This document shows positions 54,422 through 64,000 of a DNA stretch of 64,000 nucleotides, piece by piece. The notes under the pieces are model-generated. The model saw only the letters and a list, made by a program, of their open reading frames with translations. It was not told the origin of the DNA and ran no database searches. The DNA is taken from NCBI RefSeq assembly GCF_023715155.1, contig NZ_JAMBNQ010000003.1, positions 62,001-126,000 of the forward strand. The letters are read 5' to 3'. Every line of letters starts with the position of its first letter. Positions within the stretch are counted from its first letter, which is position 1. This DNA comes from Neobacillus mesonae. GTDB lineage: Bacteria; Bacillota; Bacilli; Bacillales; Cytobacillaceae. The position numbers and the translations under genes were made by a program.

Positions 54422-55351
54422 ATGGGACATCATCACCATCATGGACACGGACATGGCCACTCACATGGTCATTCACATACAAGCAACAAAAAAGCGCTGC
54501 TTAGTGCCTTTCTATTAATTGCAGCTTTTATGATTGTCGAAGTTATTGGCGGCATCATCACCAACAGCTTAGCGCTCTTGTCAGATGCAGGGCACATGCT
54601 GAGCGACGCTGCAGCGCTGGGGTTAAGCTTTTTTGCCATCAAATTAGGTGAAAAAGCCGTTTCTCAAGAAAAAACATATGGCTACAAGCGGTTTGAAATC
54701 ATTGCAGCTGCTTTAAATGGTTTAGCACTAATTGTGATTGCCCTCTTTATTTGTTATGAGGCAGTCCGGCGCTTCTTCGATCCGCCTGAGGTGCAGAGTA
54801 CGGGAATGCTGATCATTTCGGTTATTGGATTATTGGTTAATATCCTTGCCGCCTGGATTCTCATGAAAGGCGATAAAGAGGAAAATCTGAATGTAAGAAG
54901 TGCCTTTTTACATGTGATTGGTGATATGCTTGGTTCTGTCGGCGCCATTCTCGCAGCCCTTCTGATCATGTTTTTCGGCTGGGGCATTGCTGACCCAATC
55001 GCAAGTGTTATTGTTGCCATACTGATTCTAATCAGCGGCTGGCGTGTCACGAAAGATTCCTTCCATATTCTAATGGAGGGGGCACCAACGCAAATTGATA
55101 CACGTGAAGTAAAAGAGGCGCTGGGCAAGATTCCGCTCGTTAAAGAGGTCCACGACCTGCATATTTGGACAATTACTTCTGGATATCCGGTGCTAAGCTG
55201 TCATCTTACAATTTCAAATGAAGGAATTCAAGACGAAATCCTTGCCAAGTCACAAAAAATATTACACGATGTATTCCACATCGAACACAGCACTATCCAG
55301 CTTGAAAAAGAAGCAATCGGATGTCCAAGTCCGCATGGGACGTGTAACTAA
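54422..55351 (+). CDS. czcD: Cation diffusion facilitator CzcD
   Basis: A 309-residue Zn/Co/Cd exporter with six membrane helices. The N-terminus is a His/Gly-rich metal-binding tail. Helix 2 has NSLALLSDAGHMLSDAAALG and helix 5 has FLHVIGDMLGSVGAI, which together form the HxxxD/DxxxD transport site. The cytoplasmic domain contains EVHDLHIWTITSGYPVLS. The start is ATG with a GGGGGGA site. It completes a metal-efflux cluster with cadC and cadA. Confidence 0.93.
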   Translation: MGHHHHHGHGHGHSHGHSHTSNKKALLSAFLLIAAFMIVEVIGGIITNSLALLSDAGHMLSDAAALGLSFFAIKLGEKAVSQEKTYGYKRFEIIAAALNGLALIVIALFICYEAVRRFFDPPEVQSTGMLIISVIGLLVNILAAWILMKGDKEENLNVRSAFLHVIGDMLGSVGAILAALLIMFFGWGIADPIASVIVAILILISGWRVTKDSFHILMEGAPTQIDTREVKEALGKIPLVKEVHDLHIWTITSGYPVLSCHLTISNEGIQDEILAKSQKILHDVFHIEHSTIQLEKEAIGCPSPHGTCN

Positions 55352-55450
55352 TAGAAGAGATTTTGGAACAAAAGATGTGAACCTTTAGTGTGCCCGCAGC
55401 CACTCGCGGACATTTGTCCATCCAGGGTGGACACTTCATGAAAATATACC

Positions 55451-55500
55451 AAACCTTATTTTCGTATGGTACTATAATAACCATGAAAATAAGGTTTTTT
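55451..55500 (+). terminator. Long hairpin terminator after czcD
   Basis: AAACCTTATTTTC pairs with GAAAATAAGGTTT around an inner ATGGT/ACCAT stem, and T residues follow. A small TGTCCA/TGGACA hairpin precedes it at 55415-55433. Confidence 0.85.
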
Positions 55501-55562
55501 GTTGTTTCTTGTCATGTAAGGGGAATAATAGCTAGATGTTGTAAGACAAGGGGGAAATCTTT

Positions 55563-55847
55563 TTGAAAAACACAATTAATCCAAAGGACAAGCGTTTTAA
55601 AATCGCCCATCGGGAAGCACTGATAGGTGTTGTTCTCGTTGTCATCAATTTTTTATGGTGGTATGGGTTTGCATATGGGCTTGGTTCGGACAAGGTTGAA
55701 CATTATACATACATCTTGGGACTGCCGGCCTGGTTCTTTTACAGCTGTATCGTCGGCTTTTTCGTGATGGTGATTCTGGTCATCCTTACTGTCAAATTCC
55801 TATTTACAGATGTTCCCTTTGAGGATGAGGAGGGAGAACCTAAATGA
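55563..55847 (+). CDS. yhdT: YhdT family symporter accessory protein
   Basis: A 94-residue protein with two membrane helices (DUF997), usually encoded before panF. INFLWWYGFAYGLG and LPAWFFYSCIVGFF are family-typical. Its role with PanF is not defined. It starts at TTG behind an AAGGGGGAA site. The stop overlaps the panF start as ATGA, so the two are translated together. Confidence 0.88.
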   Translation: MKNTINPKDKRFKIAHREALIGVVLVVINFLWWYGFAYGLGSDKVEHYTYILGLPAWFFYSCIVGFFVMVILVILTVKFLFTDVPFEDEEGEPK

Positions 55848-57295
55848 ATTGGTCTGTTATTACACCATTAGTCATTTTTCTGCTGATTATTTTTGCAGTT
55901 GGCTTCTGGTCCCATAAATTTGTTTTGAAGTCGCATTCCTTTCTGGAGGAATACTTTTTAGGAGAGCGTCAGATGGGAGGATTTATCCTGGCCATGACCA
56001 TGGTTGCCACCTATGGAAGTGCCTCAAGTTTTATCGGCGGTCCTGGTGTTGCTTACACGAAAGGACTCGGCTGGGTGCTGTTAGCCATGGCCCAGCTGGC
56101 AACCGGTTATTTTACGCTGATGGTTCTTGGAAAAAAGTTTGCGATAATGGCCAGGAAGTACAAGGCGATTACCTTAATAGACTTTTTGAAAGAACGGTAT
56201 CAAAGTAAAACCGTCGTGTTATTGTCTGCGGCAAGCATTGTCATCTTCCTGTTTTCCTCGATGACTGCCCAATGGATTGGCGGGGCGCGGCTTGTCGAAA
56301 GTTTAACAGGTTTGCCTTATACAGCCGCATTATTGATTTTTGCCTTTTCTGTCCTGATTTTTGTCATTATCGGCGGATTCCGGGCAGTTGCTTTAACCGA
56401 TGCTGTTCAGGGAGTAGTTATGTTTGCCGGCACGCTGATTTTATTGATTGCGACCATTAAAGCGGGCGGGGGAATTCCAAAAATTATATCCGATTTAGCT
56501 GCGGAAAATCCAAAATTAATCAGCCCGTTTGGCGCCGACGGAACTTTAACACCATCCTATGTATCTTCATACTGGATATTAGTAGGAATCGGTGTAATCG
56601 GCCTGCCGCAAATTACCGTTCGGGCGATGTCGTATAAAAATTCCAAAGCTATGCATAGTGCAATCATCATCGGTACGATTGTTGTCGGTTTTATCATGCT
56701 TGGCATGCACTTAATCGGCGTATTTGCCAGACCGGTCATGCCAGGTATAGAAATTGGCGATACGGTCATGCCGCTATTATCGATGAAGGTATTACCGCCG
56801 TTTGCCGCTGGAATTGTTCTGGCTGCACCAATGGCCGCGATTATGTCGACGGTTGATGCTTTATTGATTCTTGTAAGCTCTGCAATTGTGAAGGATGTTT
56901 ATATAAATTATATCAAGCCGAATGCAAGCAATGCCCATGTGAAAAAGATCAGTTTCAGTGTGACGGCTGTTATCGGTATCATCGTCATCTTATTGTCATT
57001 AAGTCCGCCAAATTTAATCATTTGGCTGAATTTATTTTCATTTGGCGGGCTCGAATCTGTCTTTATCTGGCCTGTTATTTTTGGTTTGTACTGGGCAAAA
57101 GGCAACAAATATGGGGCGGTTGCTTCGATGGTGATTGGTATGATTTCTTACATTATTCTTGATCGGTTTTACCCAAATGCTTTTGGCATGCACACCGTCG
57201 TTCTTCCAATTATCATTTCGATGCTCGTATTTGTGGCGGTAAGTCTGTTCACACAGAGGAGAATAAGCTTGGAAAACACTTATCAGCGATTTTAA
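55844..57295 (+). CDS. panF: Sodium/pantothenate symporter PanF
   Basis: A 483-residue SSF-family transporter with about 13 helices that takes up pantothenate with sodium. FLEEYFLGERQMGGFILAM and ATYGSASSFIGGPGVAY near the N-terminus are typical. It forms an operon with yhdT. The last codons and the stop fall inside the first unit of a 21-bp repeat array (57280), so the C-terminal YQRF is partly repeat-derived. Confidence 0.9.
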   Translation: MNWSVITPLVIFLLIIFAVGFWSHKFVLKSHSFLEEYFLGERQMGGFILAMTMVATYGSASSFIGGPGVAYTKGLGWVLLAMAQLATGYFTLMVLGKKFAIMARKYKAITLIDFLKERYQSKTVVLLSAASIVIFLFSSMTAQWIGGARLVESLTGLPYTAALLIFAFSVLIFVIIGGFRAVALTDAVQGVVMFAGTLILLIATIKAGGGIPKIISDLAAENPKLISPFGADGTLTPSYVSSYWILVGIGVIGLPQITVRAMSYKNSKAMHSAIIIGTIVVGFIMLGMHLIGVFARPVMPGIEIGDTVMPLLSMKVLPPFAAGIVLAAPMAAIMSTVDALLILVSSAIVKDVYINYIKPNASNAHVKKISFSVTAVIGIIVILLSLSPPNLIIWLNLFSFGGLESVFIWPVIFGLYWAKGNKYGAVASMVIGMISYIILDRFYPNAFGMHTVVLPIIISMLVFVAVSLFTQRRISLENTYQRF

Positions 57296-57384
57296 AGGGG
57301 TTATCCGCTCATTTTGGCTGTTTATCCGCGGAAATAAAGTGGTTATCAGCGAATTTAAACGATATATCCGCGAATCATAAAATA
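57280..57384. repeat. 21-bp phased TTATCCGCG array at panF end
   Basis: TTATC(C/A)GC units start at 57280, 57301, 57322, 57343 and 57364 (the last reads ATATCCGCG). Each step is exactly 21 bases. The first unit includes the panF stop codon. TTATCCGCGGAA links this array to the GCGGAA arrays elsewhere. Confidence 0.75.
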
Positions 57385-57414
57385 AGGGTGCCCCTTTTGG
57401 GACACCCTCATTTC
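57384..57414. terminator. Bidirectional terminator, panF and inhA
   Basis: GGGTGCCCC pairs with GGGACACCC around TTTT. It serves converging genes. Confidence 0.82.
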
Positions 57415-59784
57415 TTATTTAAAAATTAATACCTTCCCAACAGTGCCATCAGCGCTTTCCCCGGCAACACGGAATTTTAATCCGTAATTAGGGATATTAC
57501 GTCCGGCATCAACAATACCAGGATTGCTGTAATCTGCCTTGTCATCAAATAATGGGCTGCGTTTTGTAAAATTGTCCTTCATTGTATACTGTCCAGGGTA
57601 ATTGACGAACATTTTCTCTGTTTTGTTAAGTCCAAATGCCGCATCATGCATTTGGAAACGAGAAACGCCGATAGATTTATCACTCCAAGACAATGCATGC
57701 TGGTCTGCATCCACTACTCCAAGGAAACCATCGCCAGGATGGACGCCTGTCCAGTTGTTATCATAAGTCTCATCGACATACCAAACAACTAATCCCGGAT
57801 CATAGCTTATCAAACTGTCACCGCGGCGAATATGGCTTAAGCCGGCATCAACACCATTATGGGATCGCCACTCTAATAGGTAATAATGTTTGCTCTGGTA
57901 TTTCCCATCATGCTTTTCAAAGCCGTCTAATGTAAATTGGGAGTCCCCTTCAGCACCATCAGATAAAACTTCTTTGCCATCAGCAGTTACGTTTACATTA
58001 TCAACGAAGAAGCCATCTAAATTTGTTGCCCAGTCTGTCATCGAACGGAATTGAAGCTGAATTTTTTGCCCCTTATAGTCACTTAAATCGATTGTCTCAT
58101 GAATCCAGCCATTACTGGATCCAGTGTATCCAGGCAGATTTTCTTTGATGGCTGGATAACCGTTTGGATCAATTTTTGAACTTGTATGGTCAGTTGAGAG
58201 TGATTTCCATGTTTGCCCGTTATCTGTTGAAACCTGCACCATCGCGTAATCCCATTCAGGTTCAATGTTGTACCATGCATCGAAATCCAGGGAAGCCTTG
58301 CTGACATTAGTTAAATCAACCTCTGCAGCCATTTTGTGATCGGCTTCATCACCTTTACCGCCATAATATTCGTACTCTCCTCCCTTAGGGGTATTAAGTA
58401 GATTTACTTTGTCCGGCAGGTCAATTCTGACGGTATCATTATTGGTACCTTTTGTGGCTCCTTCATCCAGAAGAACGGTTGTGCCTTCTTTTGTAATCTT
58501 ATCAGCATGTAACGTTGTACCGCTTAACCAGTTGCCGCCATGTAAGTTTTGCAGCATTTCTCTTGCAAATGGACTAAATCCAGACGGTTCTGTTCCTGGA
58601 ATGTCTCCAGCCCAGCTGCCAGCTGACATGATAGACCAATATCCAATGGCTTCACCTGCACCGCTATAAACTGTGTCATACTCATCAGGAAGGCCAAGGT
58701 CATGACCGAACTCATGGGCAAATACGCCGGCAGCACCGTCTTCAGGTTCGATAGTGTAATCATAAGCCCCTAACAGTCCTCCGAAGCGGTCACTATTCGA
58801 TTTACCGCCGGGAACAGCGATTAAGTTTCCAAGATTCCAGCGATGTGACCAGATAGCATCGCCGCCTAATTTACCGCCGCCGGCCTCTTCGCCGACACCG
58901 GAATGAATCACCATTAAGTGGTCAATAATGCCGTCCGGTTCGTTGTAGATGCCATCGTTATCGTAATCATCACGGTCCCAAACATCATACTCGCTTAGAT
59001 CTACATTTGGATCTTGCCCAGCTTTTGTTAGTGCTTCATATATAAGTTCCCGCGGGCGGGCATCGCTTCCATCCGGAGCAGGATCATTTCCGCCATAATA
59101 GGCAGCAGGATGATCTGCCGTATACCAGCCGGCCACAGTTCCATCAACCGTATAGCTGCCGCCGGATTGCTGGTCATAGTATTGCTTCATGGAAACAAGA
59201 TTTTCTCCATTAGGGCCTTTGTATCCATCTTTTCCAAAAATCATATCTTGGAAGTGGTCATGGGTATAGTCTTCATACCACATGTCGGTTTCATCTTTTG
59301 TAATCGAGCTTTTAGGATAATCAGGGAAATCGATTGCCAGAACCAGGACCTTGTCATGTCGGACATTCCCGTCATAGCCTTCTTTTTGCACAGGGTCAAC
59401 AGTGTCTTTCTTGGCCTGTCCTAATTTGTTGCCGTTTCCATTTTTTAAACCGTTAGATTTTGGCTCTGCGCTTTTCTTTGCCTTGCCAAGTCCGGCAGGG
59501 AGCTTGTCCTTTGTTTGACCAAGCTTACTCTTTCCTTTTAAATATCTTTGAAGTGCTTTTTCAGCTTCAGCAGGGCTTGCGTTTTTTTCCAGCTTTCCTT
59601 CCCGCTTCAGCATTTCTATTAATTTATCATCATTTGCCATTCCCAAATCTATTGGTCCAGTTTGTGAGGAATATTTAGCGGAAAAATCGTCAGCCTTTAC
59701 ATTTGATGCAGGTCCTGCAGCACTAAGCATTCCAATACCTAATGACAACGCAAGAGCTGTGGAAAAAAATTTCTTCTTCTTCAT
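57415..59784 (-). CDS. inhA: Immune inhibitor A family M6 metalloprotease
   Basis: A 789-residue secreted zinc protease. A signal peptide (about 1-31) and a propeptide precede the M6 catalytic domain. FAHEFGHDLGLPDEYD near residue 357 holds the zinc ligands and catalytic glutamate. A C-terminal MAM-like beta domain (about 500-610) contains SLDFDAWYNIEPEWDYA. InhA enzymes of the B. cereus group degrade host antimicrobial peptides and matrix proteins. In other species they are general exoproteases. The start is ATG with a GGGGGAG site. Confidence 0.9.
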   Translation of the reverse strand: MKKKKFFSTALALSLGIGMLSAAGPASNVKADDFSAKYSSQTGPIDLGMANDDKLIEMLKREGKLEKNASPAEAEKALQRYLKGKSKLGQTKDKLPAGLGKAKKSAEPKSNGLKNGNGNKLGQAKKDTVDPVQKEGYDGNVRHDKVLVLAIDFPDYPKSSITKDETDMWYEDYTHDHFQDMIFGKDGYKGPNGENLVSMKQYYDQQSGGSYTVDGTVAGWYTADHPAAYYGGNDPAPDGSDARPRELIYEALTKAGQDPNVDLSEYDVWDRDDYDNDGIYNEPDGIIDHLMVIHSGVGEEAGGGKLGGDAIWSHRWNLGNLIAVPGGKSNSDRFGGLLGAYDYTIEPEDGAAGVFAHEFGHDLGLPDEYDTVYSGAGEAIGYWSIMSAGSWAGDIPGTEPSGFSPFAREMLQNLHGGNWLSGTTLHADKITKEGTTVLLDEGATKGTNNDTVRIDLPDKVNLLNTPKGGEYEYYGGKGDEADHKMAAEVDLTNVSKASLDFDAWYNIEPEWDYAMVQVSTDNGQTWKSLSTDHTSSKIDPNGYPAIKENLPGYTGSSNGWIHETIDLSDYKGQKIQLQFRSMTDWATNLDGFFVDNVNVTADGKEVLSDGAEGDSQFTLDGFEKHDGKYQSKHYYLLEWRSHNGVDAGLSHIRRGDSLISYDPGLVVWYVDETYDNNWTGVHPGDGFLGVVDADQHALSWSDKSIGVSRFQMHDAAFGLNKTEKMFVNYPGQYTMKDNFTKRSPLFDDKADYSNPGIVDAGRNIPNYGLKFRVAGESADGTVGKVLIFK

Positions 59785-60107
59785 AAAGCTCCCCCTTTTG
59801 ATATTTGATTTATATAATATTTTTCAAAAAAATAATATGTATGGATCCCCCCCTAAATAATAGTTTTCCTGCCATACTATTTATCCACTTTTATAAAATA
59901 TTAGGAAAATAGTATAATTATATAATAAGCCCATGATTGAAAATTGTAAATATTCTAAATAAACATTGAAAAAAATAGTAAAAAAGCATCAAAAAGTTTG
60001 TCATAACAATAGACCTAAACACCTGGCCTCATTCCTTTTTGGTTGCATTTTTCCTGTTTCCTTTCTAGAATAAATTAACAGAAATTATAAAAATGAGGTG
60101 CACTCAT
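59785..60107. other. AT-rich gap between inhA and csbA
   Basis: The 323 bases hold the inhA leader and, near the end, the csbA ribosome binding site. A short AT-rich inverted repeat, ATAATATTTTT/AAAAATAATAT, lies at about 59814-59837, upstream of inhA. No clear sigma-B promoter for csbA was found. Confidence 0.35.
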
Positions 60108-60350
60108 TTGGAAATCGTTGTATTAAGATATTTATCAGGATTGATTCTGCCGGGCTTGTTAGTGTTGTTGTTCACCCGTGTTACCTACAACCGTTTTATC
60201 GGCCTTATTTTAACAGTTGCCCTCATTGCAGCTTCCGTGTATAAGGGGTATACAAATTCATTTATTTTAATTGTGGTCGATGCCTTTTCCTTAACGGCAG
60301 GTTTCTGGCTGGCTGTTAAAATGAAACCCCGTGCTGCAAAAAAAGAGTAA
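60108..60350 (+). CDS. csbA: CsbA family general stress membrane protein
   Basis: An 80-residue protein (76 in B. subtilis) with two or three membrane helices. LLVLLFTRVTYNRF and YKGYTNSFILIVVDAFSL match CsbA. Its function is unknown; the B. subtilis gene is sigma-B dependent. I chose TTG 60108 because GAGGTG lies seven bases upstream, whereas the ATG at 60093 overlaps that site. It sits upstream of uvrBA, as in B. subtilis. Confidence 0.85.
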   Translation: MEIVVLRYLSGLILPGLLVLLFTRVTYNRFIGLILTVALIAASVYKGYTNSFILIVVDAFSLTAGFWLAVKMKPRAAKKE

Positions 60351-60356
60351 TTGTTC

Positions 60357-60386
60357 GAGTCTGTCAAAGGGGCAGGCTTTTTATTT
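60357..60386 (+). terminator. Terminator of csbA
   Basis: AGTCTGTC pairs with GGCAGGCT, with two G-U pairs, and is followed by TTTTATTT. Confidence 0.65.
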
Positions 60387-60395
60387 GTAAAAAAA

Positions 60396-60409
60396 CAAAT
60401 ATACGTTCG
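60396..60409 (+). promoter_or_regulatory. LexA (DinR) box of uvrBA
   Basis: CAAATATACGTTCG matches the Bacillus SOS box CGAAC-N4-GTTCG at all but two defined positions. It lies about 100 bases before uvrB, a known SOS gene. Confidence 0.7.
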
Positions 60410-60506
60410 CATATTATTGGTTTGTTTTTGGGGTATTGTGGTAAAATGGTATTATTGAATTTTTTCAAACAGATAGACCTGAATTTAAATTTGGGAGGAA
60501 CTTTTT

Positions 60507-62486
60507 GTGGAGAACCAATTTGAATTAGTGTCAAAGTATTCACCCCAGGGGGATCAGCCTGAAGCTATTAAACAAATAGTCGAAGGCATCCATGAAAATA
60601 AGCGTTATCAGACACTTCTCGGGGCAACGGGTACGGGGAAAACTTTTACGATTTCCAACGTAATTAAAGAAGTGAACAAACCGACATTGGTCATTGCCCA
60701 TAATAAAACATTAGCTGGACAGCTTTACAGCGAATTCAAAGAATTTTTTCCGAACAATGCTGTCGAGTATTTTGTGAGTTATTATGATTATTATCAGCCG
60801 GAAGCTTATGTTCCGCAGACGGACACCTTTATTGAAAAGGATGCCAGCATTAACGATGAAATTGATAAATTGCGCCACTCGGCCACATCGTCATTATTTG
60901 AGCGCAACGATGTCATTATCATTGCCAGTGTTTCCTGTATATATGGTCTCGGTAATCCAGAAGAATACCGTGAAATGGTGCTGTCCCTTAGAGCGGGAAT
61001 GGAAATTGAACGCAATCAGCTGCTTCACCGCCTGGTTGATATTCAATATAATCGAAATGATATCGATTTTAAACGGGGGACATTCCGCGTCCGCGGCGAT
61101 GTCGTTGAGATCTTTCCTGCATCCCGCGATGAGCACTGTATTCGGGTTGAGTTTTTTGGAGACGAAATAGACCGGATCCGTGAAGTGGATGCACTTACCG
61201 GCGAAATTATCGGTGATCGCGAACATGTAGCGATTTTCCCGGCATCCCACTTCGTTACAAGGGAAGAGAAGATGAGGAAAGCAATTGAAAATATTGAAAT
61301 AGAACTTGAAGAACGCCTTGCCATTCTTCGCGAGCAGGATAAATTACTGGAAGCCCAGCGTCTTGAACAGCGTACCCGCTATGATTTAGAGATGATGCGG
61401 GAAATGGGGTTCTGCTCAGGAATTGAAAACTATTCACGGCATTTAACATTGAGACCGGCGGGATCGACACCCTATACCTTACTGGATTATTTTCCTGAGG
61501 ATTTTCTGATTGTCGTCGATGAGTCCCATGTCACCCTGCCGCAAATCAGGGGGATGTATAATGGCGATAAGGCGCGGAAGGAAGTTCTTGTTGAGCACGG
61601 TTTCCGTCTTCCGTCAGCTTTAGACAACCGCCCTCTGATGTTTGATGAGTTTGAAAAACATATCCATAATATTGTATTTGTTTCTGCAACACCGGGACCA
61701 TTTGAATTGGAACACACCCCATCAATGGTCGAACAGATTATCCGCCCGACAGGACTGCTGGATCCTATCATTGATGTACGTCCAATTGAAGGGCAGATTG
61801 ATGACCTTATTGGTGAAATTCAAGATCGGGTAAAACGTAATGAACGTGTCCTTGTGACGACCCTAACGAAAAAAATGTCTGAGGACTTAACCGACTATCT
61901 GAAAGAAATAGGGATTAAAGTGCAGTACCTGCATTCGGAAATCAAGACACTTGAGCGGATTGAAATTATTCGTGAACTTCGCCTTGGAACCTATGATGTT
62001 TTAGTCGGAATTAACCTCTTACGGGAAGGACTGGATATTCCTGAAGTTTCGCTTGTGACGATTCTTGATGCCGACAAGGAAGGATTCCTGCGTTCCGAAC
62101 GTTCATTAATCCAGACAATTGGCCGTGCAGCCCGGAATGCCAATGGACGAGTTATCATGTATGCAGACAGGATTACAGACTCTATGGAAAAAGCCATCAG
62201 TGAGACGAAACGGCGCCGCAGTATTCAAGAAGAATACAATCTGAAGCATGGAATAACGCCGCAAACCATTCAGAAGGCGATTCGTGATGTTATTCGTGCT
62301 ACACATGCGGCAGAAGATAAAGAAGACTATAAACCAAAAATGACATTTGGTAAGATGACGAAGAAGGAAAAAGAGAAAGTAATTGTCGATATGGAAAAGG
62401 AAATGAAGGCTGCAGCGAAAGCGCTCGACTTCGAACGTGCTGCCGAGCTGCGTGACCTGCTTTTCGAATTGAAAGCGGAAGGATGA
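60507..62486 (+). CDS. uvrB: Excinuclease ABC subunit B
   Basis: The damage-verifying helicase of nucleotide excision repair, with 659 residues (661 in B. subtilis). Walker A is [10 protein letters not shown] near residue 38. The beta-hairpin region is [15 protein letters not shown]. Helicase motifs include [11 protein letters not shown] and [15 protein letters not shown]. The C-terminal UVR motif [16 protein letters not shown] contacts UvrC. It starts at GTG with a GGGAGGA site. uvrA follows after seven bases. SOS control is predicted from the upstream LexA box. Confidence 0.97.
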   Translation: MENQFELVSKYSPQGDQPEAIKQIVEGIHENKRYQTLLGATGTGKTFTISNVIKEVNKPTLVIAHNKTLAGQLYSEFKEFFPNNAVEYFVSYYDYYQPEAYVPQTDTFIEKDASINDEIDKLRHSATSSLFERNDVIIIASVSCIYGLGNPEEYREMVLSLRAGMEIERNQLLHRLVDIQYNRNDIDFKRGTFRVRGDVVEIFPASRDEHCIRVEFFGDEIDRIREVDALTGEIIGDREHVAIFPASHFVTREEKMRKAIENIEIELEERLAILREQDKLLEAQRLEQRTRYDLEMMREMGFCSGIENYSRHLTLRPAGSTPYTLLDYFPEDFLIVVDESHVTLPQIRGMYNGDKARKEVLVEHGFRLPSALDNRPLMFDEFEKHIHNIVFVSATPGPFELEHTPSMVEQIIRPTGLLDPIIDVRPIEGQIDDLIGEIQDRVKRNERVLVTTLTKKMSEDLTDYLKEIGIKVQYLHSEIKTLERIEIIRELRLGTYDVLVGINLLREGLDIPEVSLVTILDADKEGFLRSERSLIQTIGRAARNANGRVIMYADRITDSMEKAISETKRRRSIQEEYNLKHGITPQTIQKAIRDVIRATHAAEDKEDYKPKMTFGKMTKKEKEKVIVDMEKEMKAAAKALDFERAAELRDLLFELKAEG

Positions 62487-62493
62487 CGAGCAT

Positions 62494-64000
62494 ATGGCGA
62501 TAGAAAAAATAGTGATTAAAGGCGCCAGAACCAATAATTTAAAAAATGTTGATGTCACCATTCCGAGAGATCAGCTTGTTGTATTAACGGGACTTTCCGG
62601 GTCGGGAAAGTCCTCGCTTGCGTTTGATACGATTTATGCCGAAGGACAGCGCCGCTATGTGGAATCATTATCGGCTTATGCCAGGCAATTCCTCGGTCAA
62701 ATGGACAAACCTGATGTCGATATGATTGAAGGATTATCACCGGCGATTTCCATTGATCAAAAAACAACAAGCCGCAATCCGCGCTCGACCGTCGGAACGG
62801 TAACAGAAATCTATGATTATTTACGATTATTATTTGCCAGGGTCGGACACCCAACCTGTCCAATCCACCATATAGAAATTGCTTCCCAAACGATTGAACA
62901 AATGGTTGACCGGATTATGGAATATCCCGAACGGACGAAGATGCAGATTCTAGCTCCAATCATATCCGGGAAAAAAGGAATGCATGTGAAAGTGCTGGAA
63001 GACATTAAAAAACGGGGATTTGTCCGCATCCGTGTGGACGGGGAAATGCTTGACCTTGGCGATGACATTGAATTAGAAAAAAATAAGAAGCATTCCATCG
63101 AAGTAGTAGTAGACCGGATTGTGGTCAAAGAGGGAGTGGAGACCCGGATTGCCGACTCCCTTGAAACAGCGCTTGGTCTTGGTGAAGGAAAGGTAATAGT
63201 AGACGTTATTGGCCAGGAAGAACTCATGTTCAGTGAAAATCATGCCTGTCCAATCTGTGGTTTTTCCATCGGTGAATTGGAACCGCGGATGTTTTCGTTT
63301 AATACCCCGTTTGGTGCCTGCCCGGATTGTGATGGTCTGGGTTCTAAGCTTAAAGTGGATGTTGATTTGGTGATTCCGAATAAAGACCTGACATTGAAGC
63401 AGCATGCGATTGCCCCGTGGGAGCCGACAAGCTCACAATATTATCCACAGCTGCTTGAGGCAGTCTGCAGTCATTACGGTATCGACATGGATATTCCGGT
63501 AAAGGATATACCGGAAAACCTGCTGGAAAAAATCCTTTACGGTTCCGGCAGTGAAAAAATCTATTTCCGTTATGAAAATGATTGGGGCCAAACACGTGAA
63601 GGCTACATTGAATTCGAAGGCGTGATTCGTAATGTGGAGCGCCGCTATAAGGAAACAAGCTCCGATTATATCCGCGAACAAATGGAAAAATACATGGCAG
63701 AGCAGCCATGTCCGAACTGTAAAGGCCATCGCTTAAAAAAGGAAAGCCTGGCTGTCTTGATCAATGGCCATCATATTTCTGAAGTGACGGATTTGTCGAT
63801 TAAAGAAGCACTTAAATTTATGTCTAATTTAGAGCTGTCTGATCAAGAAATCCAGATTGCCAGATTAATTTTAAGGGAAATTGATGAGCGTCTCGGCTTC
63901 CTAGTAAACGTCGGACTGGACTATTTAACAATGAGCCGCAAAGCGGGAACCCTTTCCGGAGGGGAAGCACAGCGAATCCGCCTGGCAACCCAAATCGGTT
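62494..64000 (+). CDS. uvrA: Excinuclease ABC subunit A, cut by window end
   Basis: The first 502 codons of the damage-recognition ATPase (about 950 residues when complete). The frame is open to the window edge. Walker A GLSGSGKSSLAFDTIYAEGQ is near residue 31. Zinc-site cysteines occur in ENHACPICGFS and GACPDCDGLG. The first signature LSGGEAQRIRLA is near the end. The start is ATG 62494, seven bases after the uvrB stop. The ribosome binding site, GGAAGGATGACGAG, lies in the uvrB end, so the genes form an operon. Confidence 0.96.
   Translation, partial: MAIEKIVIKGARTNNLKNVDVTIPRDQLVVLTGLSGSGKSSLAFDTIYAEGQRRYVESLSAYARQFLGQMDKPDVDMIEGLSPAISIDQKTTSRNPRSTVGTVTEIYDYLRLLFARVGHPTCPIHHIEIASQTIEQMVDRIMEYPERTKMQILAPIISGKKGMHVKVLEDIKKRGFVRIRVDGEMLDLGDDIELEKNKKHSIEVVVDRIVVKEGVETRIADSLETALGLGEGKVIVDVIGQEELMFSENHACPICGFSIGELEPRMFSFNTPFGACPDCDGLGSKLKVDVDLVIPNKDLTLKQHAIAPWEPTSSQYYPQLLEAVCSHYGIDMDIPVKDIPENLLEKILYGSGSEKIYFRYENDWGQTREGYIEFEGVIRNVERRYKETSSDYIREQMEKYMAEQPCPNCKGHRLKKESLAVLINGHHISEVTDLSIKEALKFMSNLELSDQEIQIARLILREIDERLGFLVNVGLDYLTMSRKAGTLSGGEAQRIRLATQIG

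Noticed and set aside
59785..60107. Sigma-B promoter for csbA
   Set aside because: No GTTT..GGGTAT-like pair with proper spacing was recognised upstream of the gene.
60093..60107. ATG 60093 as the csbA start
   Set aside because: The ATG overlaps the GAGGTG ribosome site, and the TTG at 60108 gives the family length.

Overview
The window is a low-GC Firmicute chromosome segment from a spore-forming Bacillaceae (Bacillus or a close relative such as Neobacillus or Mesobacillus). The evidence is the gene content and order: wall teichoic acid tag genes, tagO-lytR-yvyE-degS-degU-degV-comFA-comFC, hpf-secA-prfB-yvjA-cccB-ftsE-ftsX-ctpB-minJ and csbA-uvrB-uvrA follow the Bacillus subtilis order closely. 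Many genes start with TTG or GTG behind strong GGAGG-type ribosome binding sites. No rRNA, tRNA, CRISPR array or transposase gene was seen.

Layout. 1-15.2 kb: wall teichoic acid locus. Two large SH3-repeat glucosaminidases (156-3182 and 8507-10729) surround CDP-glycerol glycerophosphotransferases, one fused to a GT4 glycosyltransferase. They are followed by tagD, a second TagB/TagF-type transferase, the TagGH exporter and tagA. 15.3-20.6 kb: tagO, an LCP ligase, yvyE and the DegS-DegU two-component system. 21-25.6 kb: degV, a NERD-domain protein and the competence genes comFA and comFC. 25.6-39.4 kb: a CotF-like coat protein, hpf, secA, prfB with its programmed frameshift, yvjA, cccB, ftsEX with a coiled-coil/M23 hydrolase, ctpB and minJ. 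39.4-48.2 kb: accessory block with a TetR-linked ABC-2 exporter, a penicillin G acylase homologue, and a ctaG/cydA/cydB/cydS respiratory cluster. 49.2-55.4 kb: chromate transporter, a decayed DUF2071 gene, and a metal-efflux set (cadC, cadA, methyltransferase, czcD). 55.5-64 kb: yhdT-panF pantothenate uptake, an InhA-type metalloprotease, csbA, uvrB and the 5' part of uvrA.

How genes work together. TagO and TagA build the undecaprenyl-linked disaccharide. TagD makes CDP-glycerol and the TagB/TagF-type enzymes use it. TagGH exports the polymer, and an LCP enzyme attaches it to peptidoglycan. FtsEX probably controls the adjacent M23 hydrolase. CadC represses cadCA through two tandem operators, and CzcD complements CadA in metal efflux.

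Most notable are features outside the genes. Four intergenic loci carry GCGGAA/TTATCCGCG arrays with an almost exact 21-bp period, and one 0.85-kb gap carries about 17 units of a 52-bp period. Both periods are close to whole numbers of DNA helical turns. There is also a MITE-like element and a structured intergenic element. Three genes carry lesions: a glucosaminidase whose signal peptide is out of frame, cadA with a TGA in place of the first cysteine of its metal-binding CxxC, and a DUF2071 pseudogene with two lesions.
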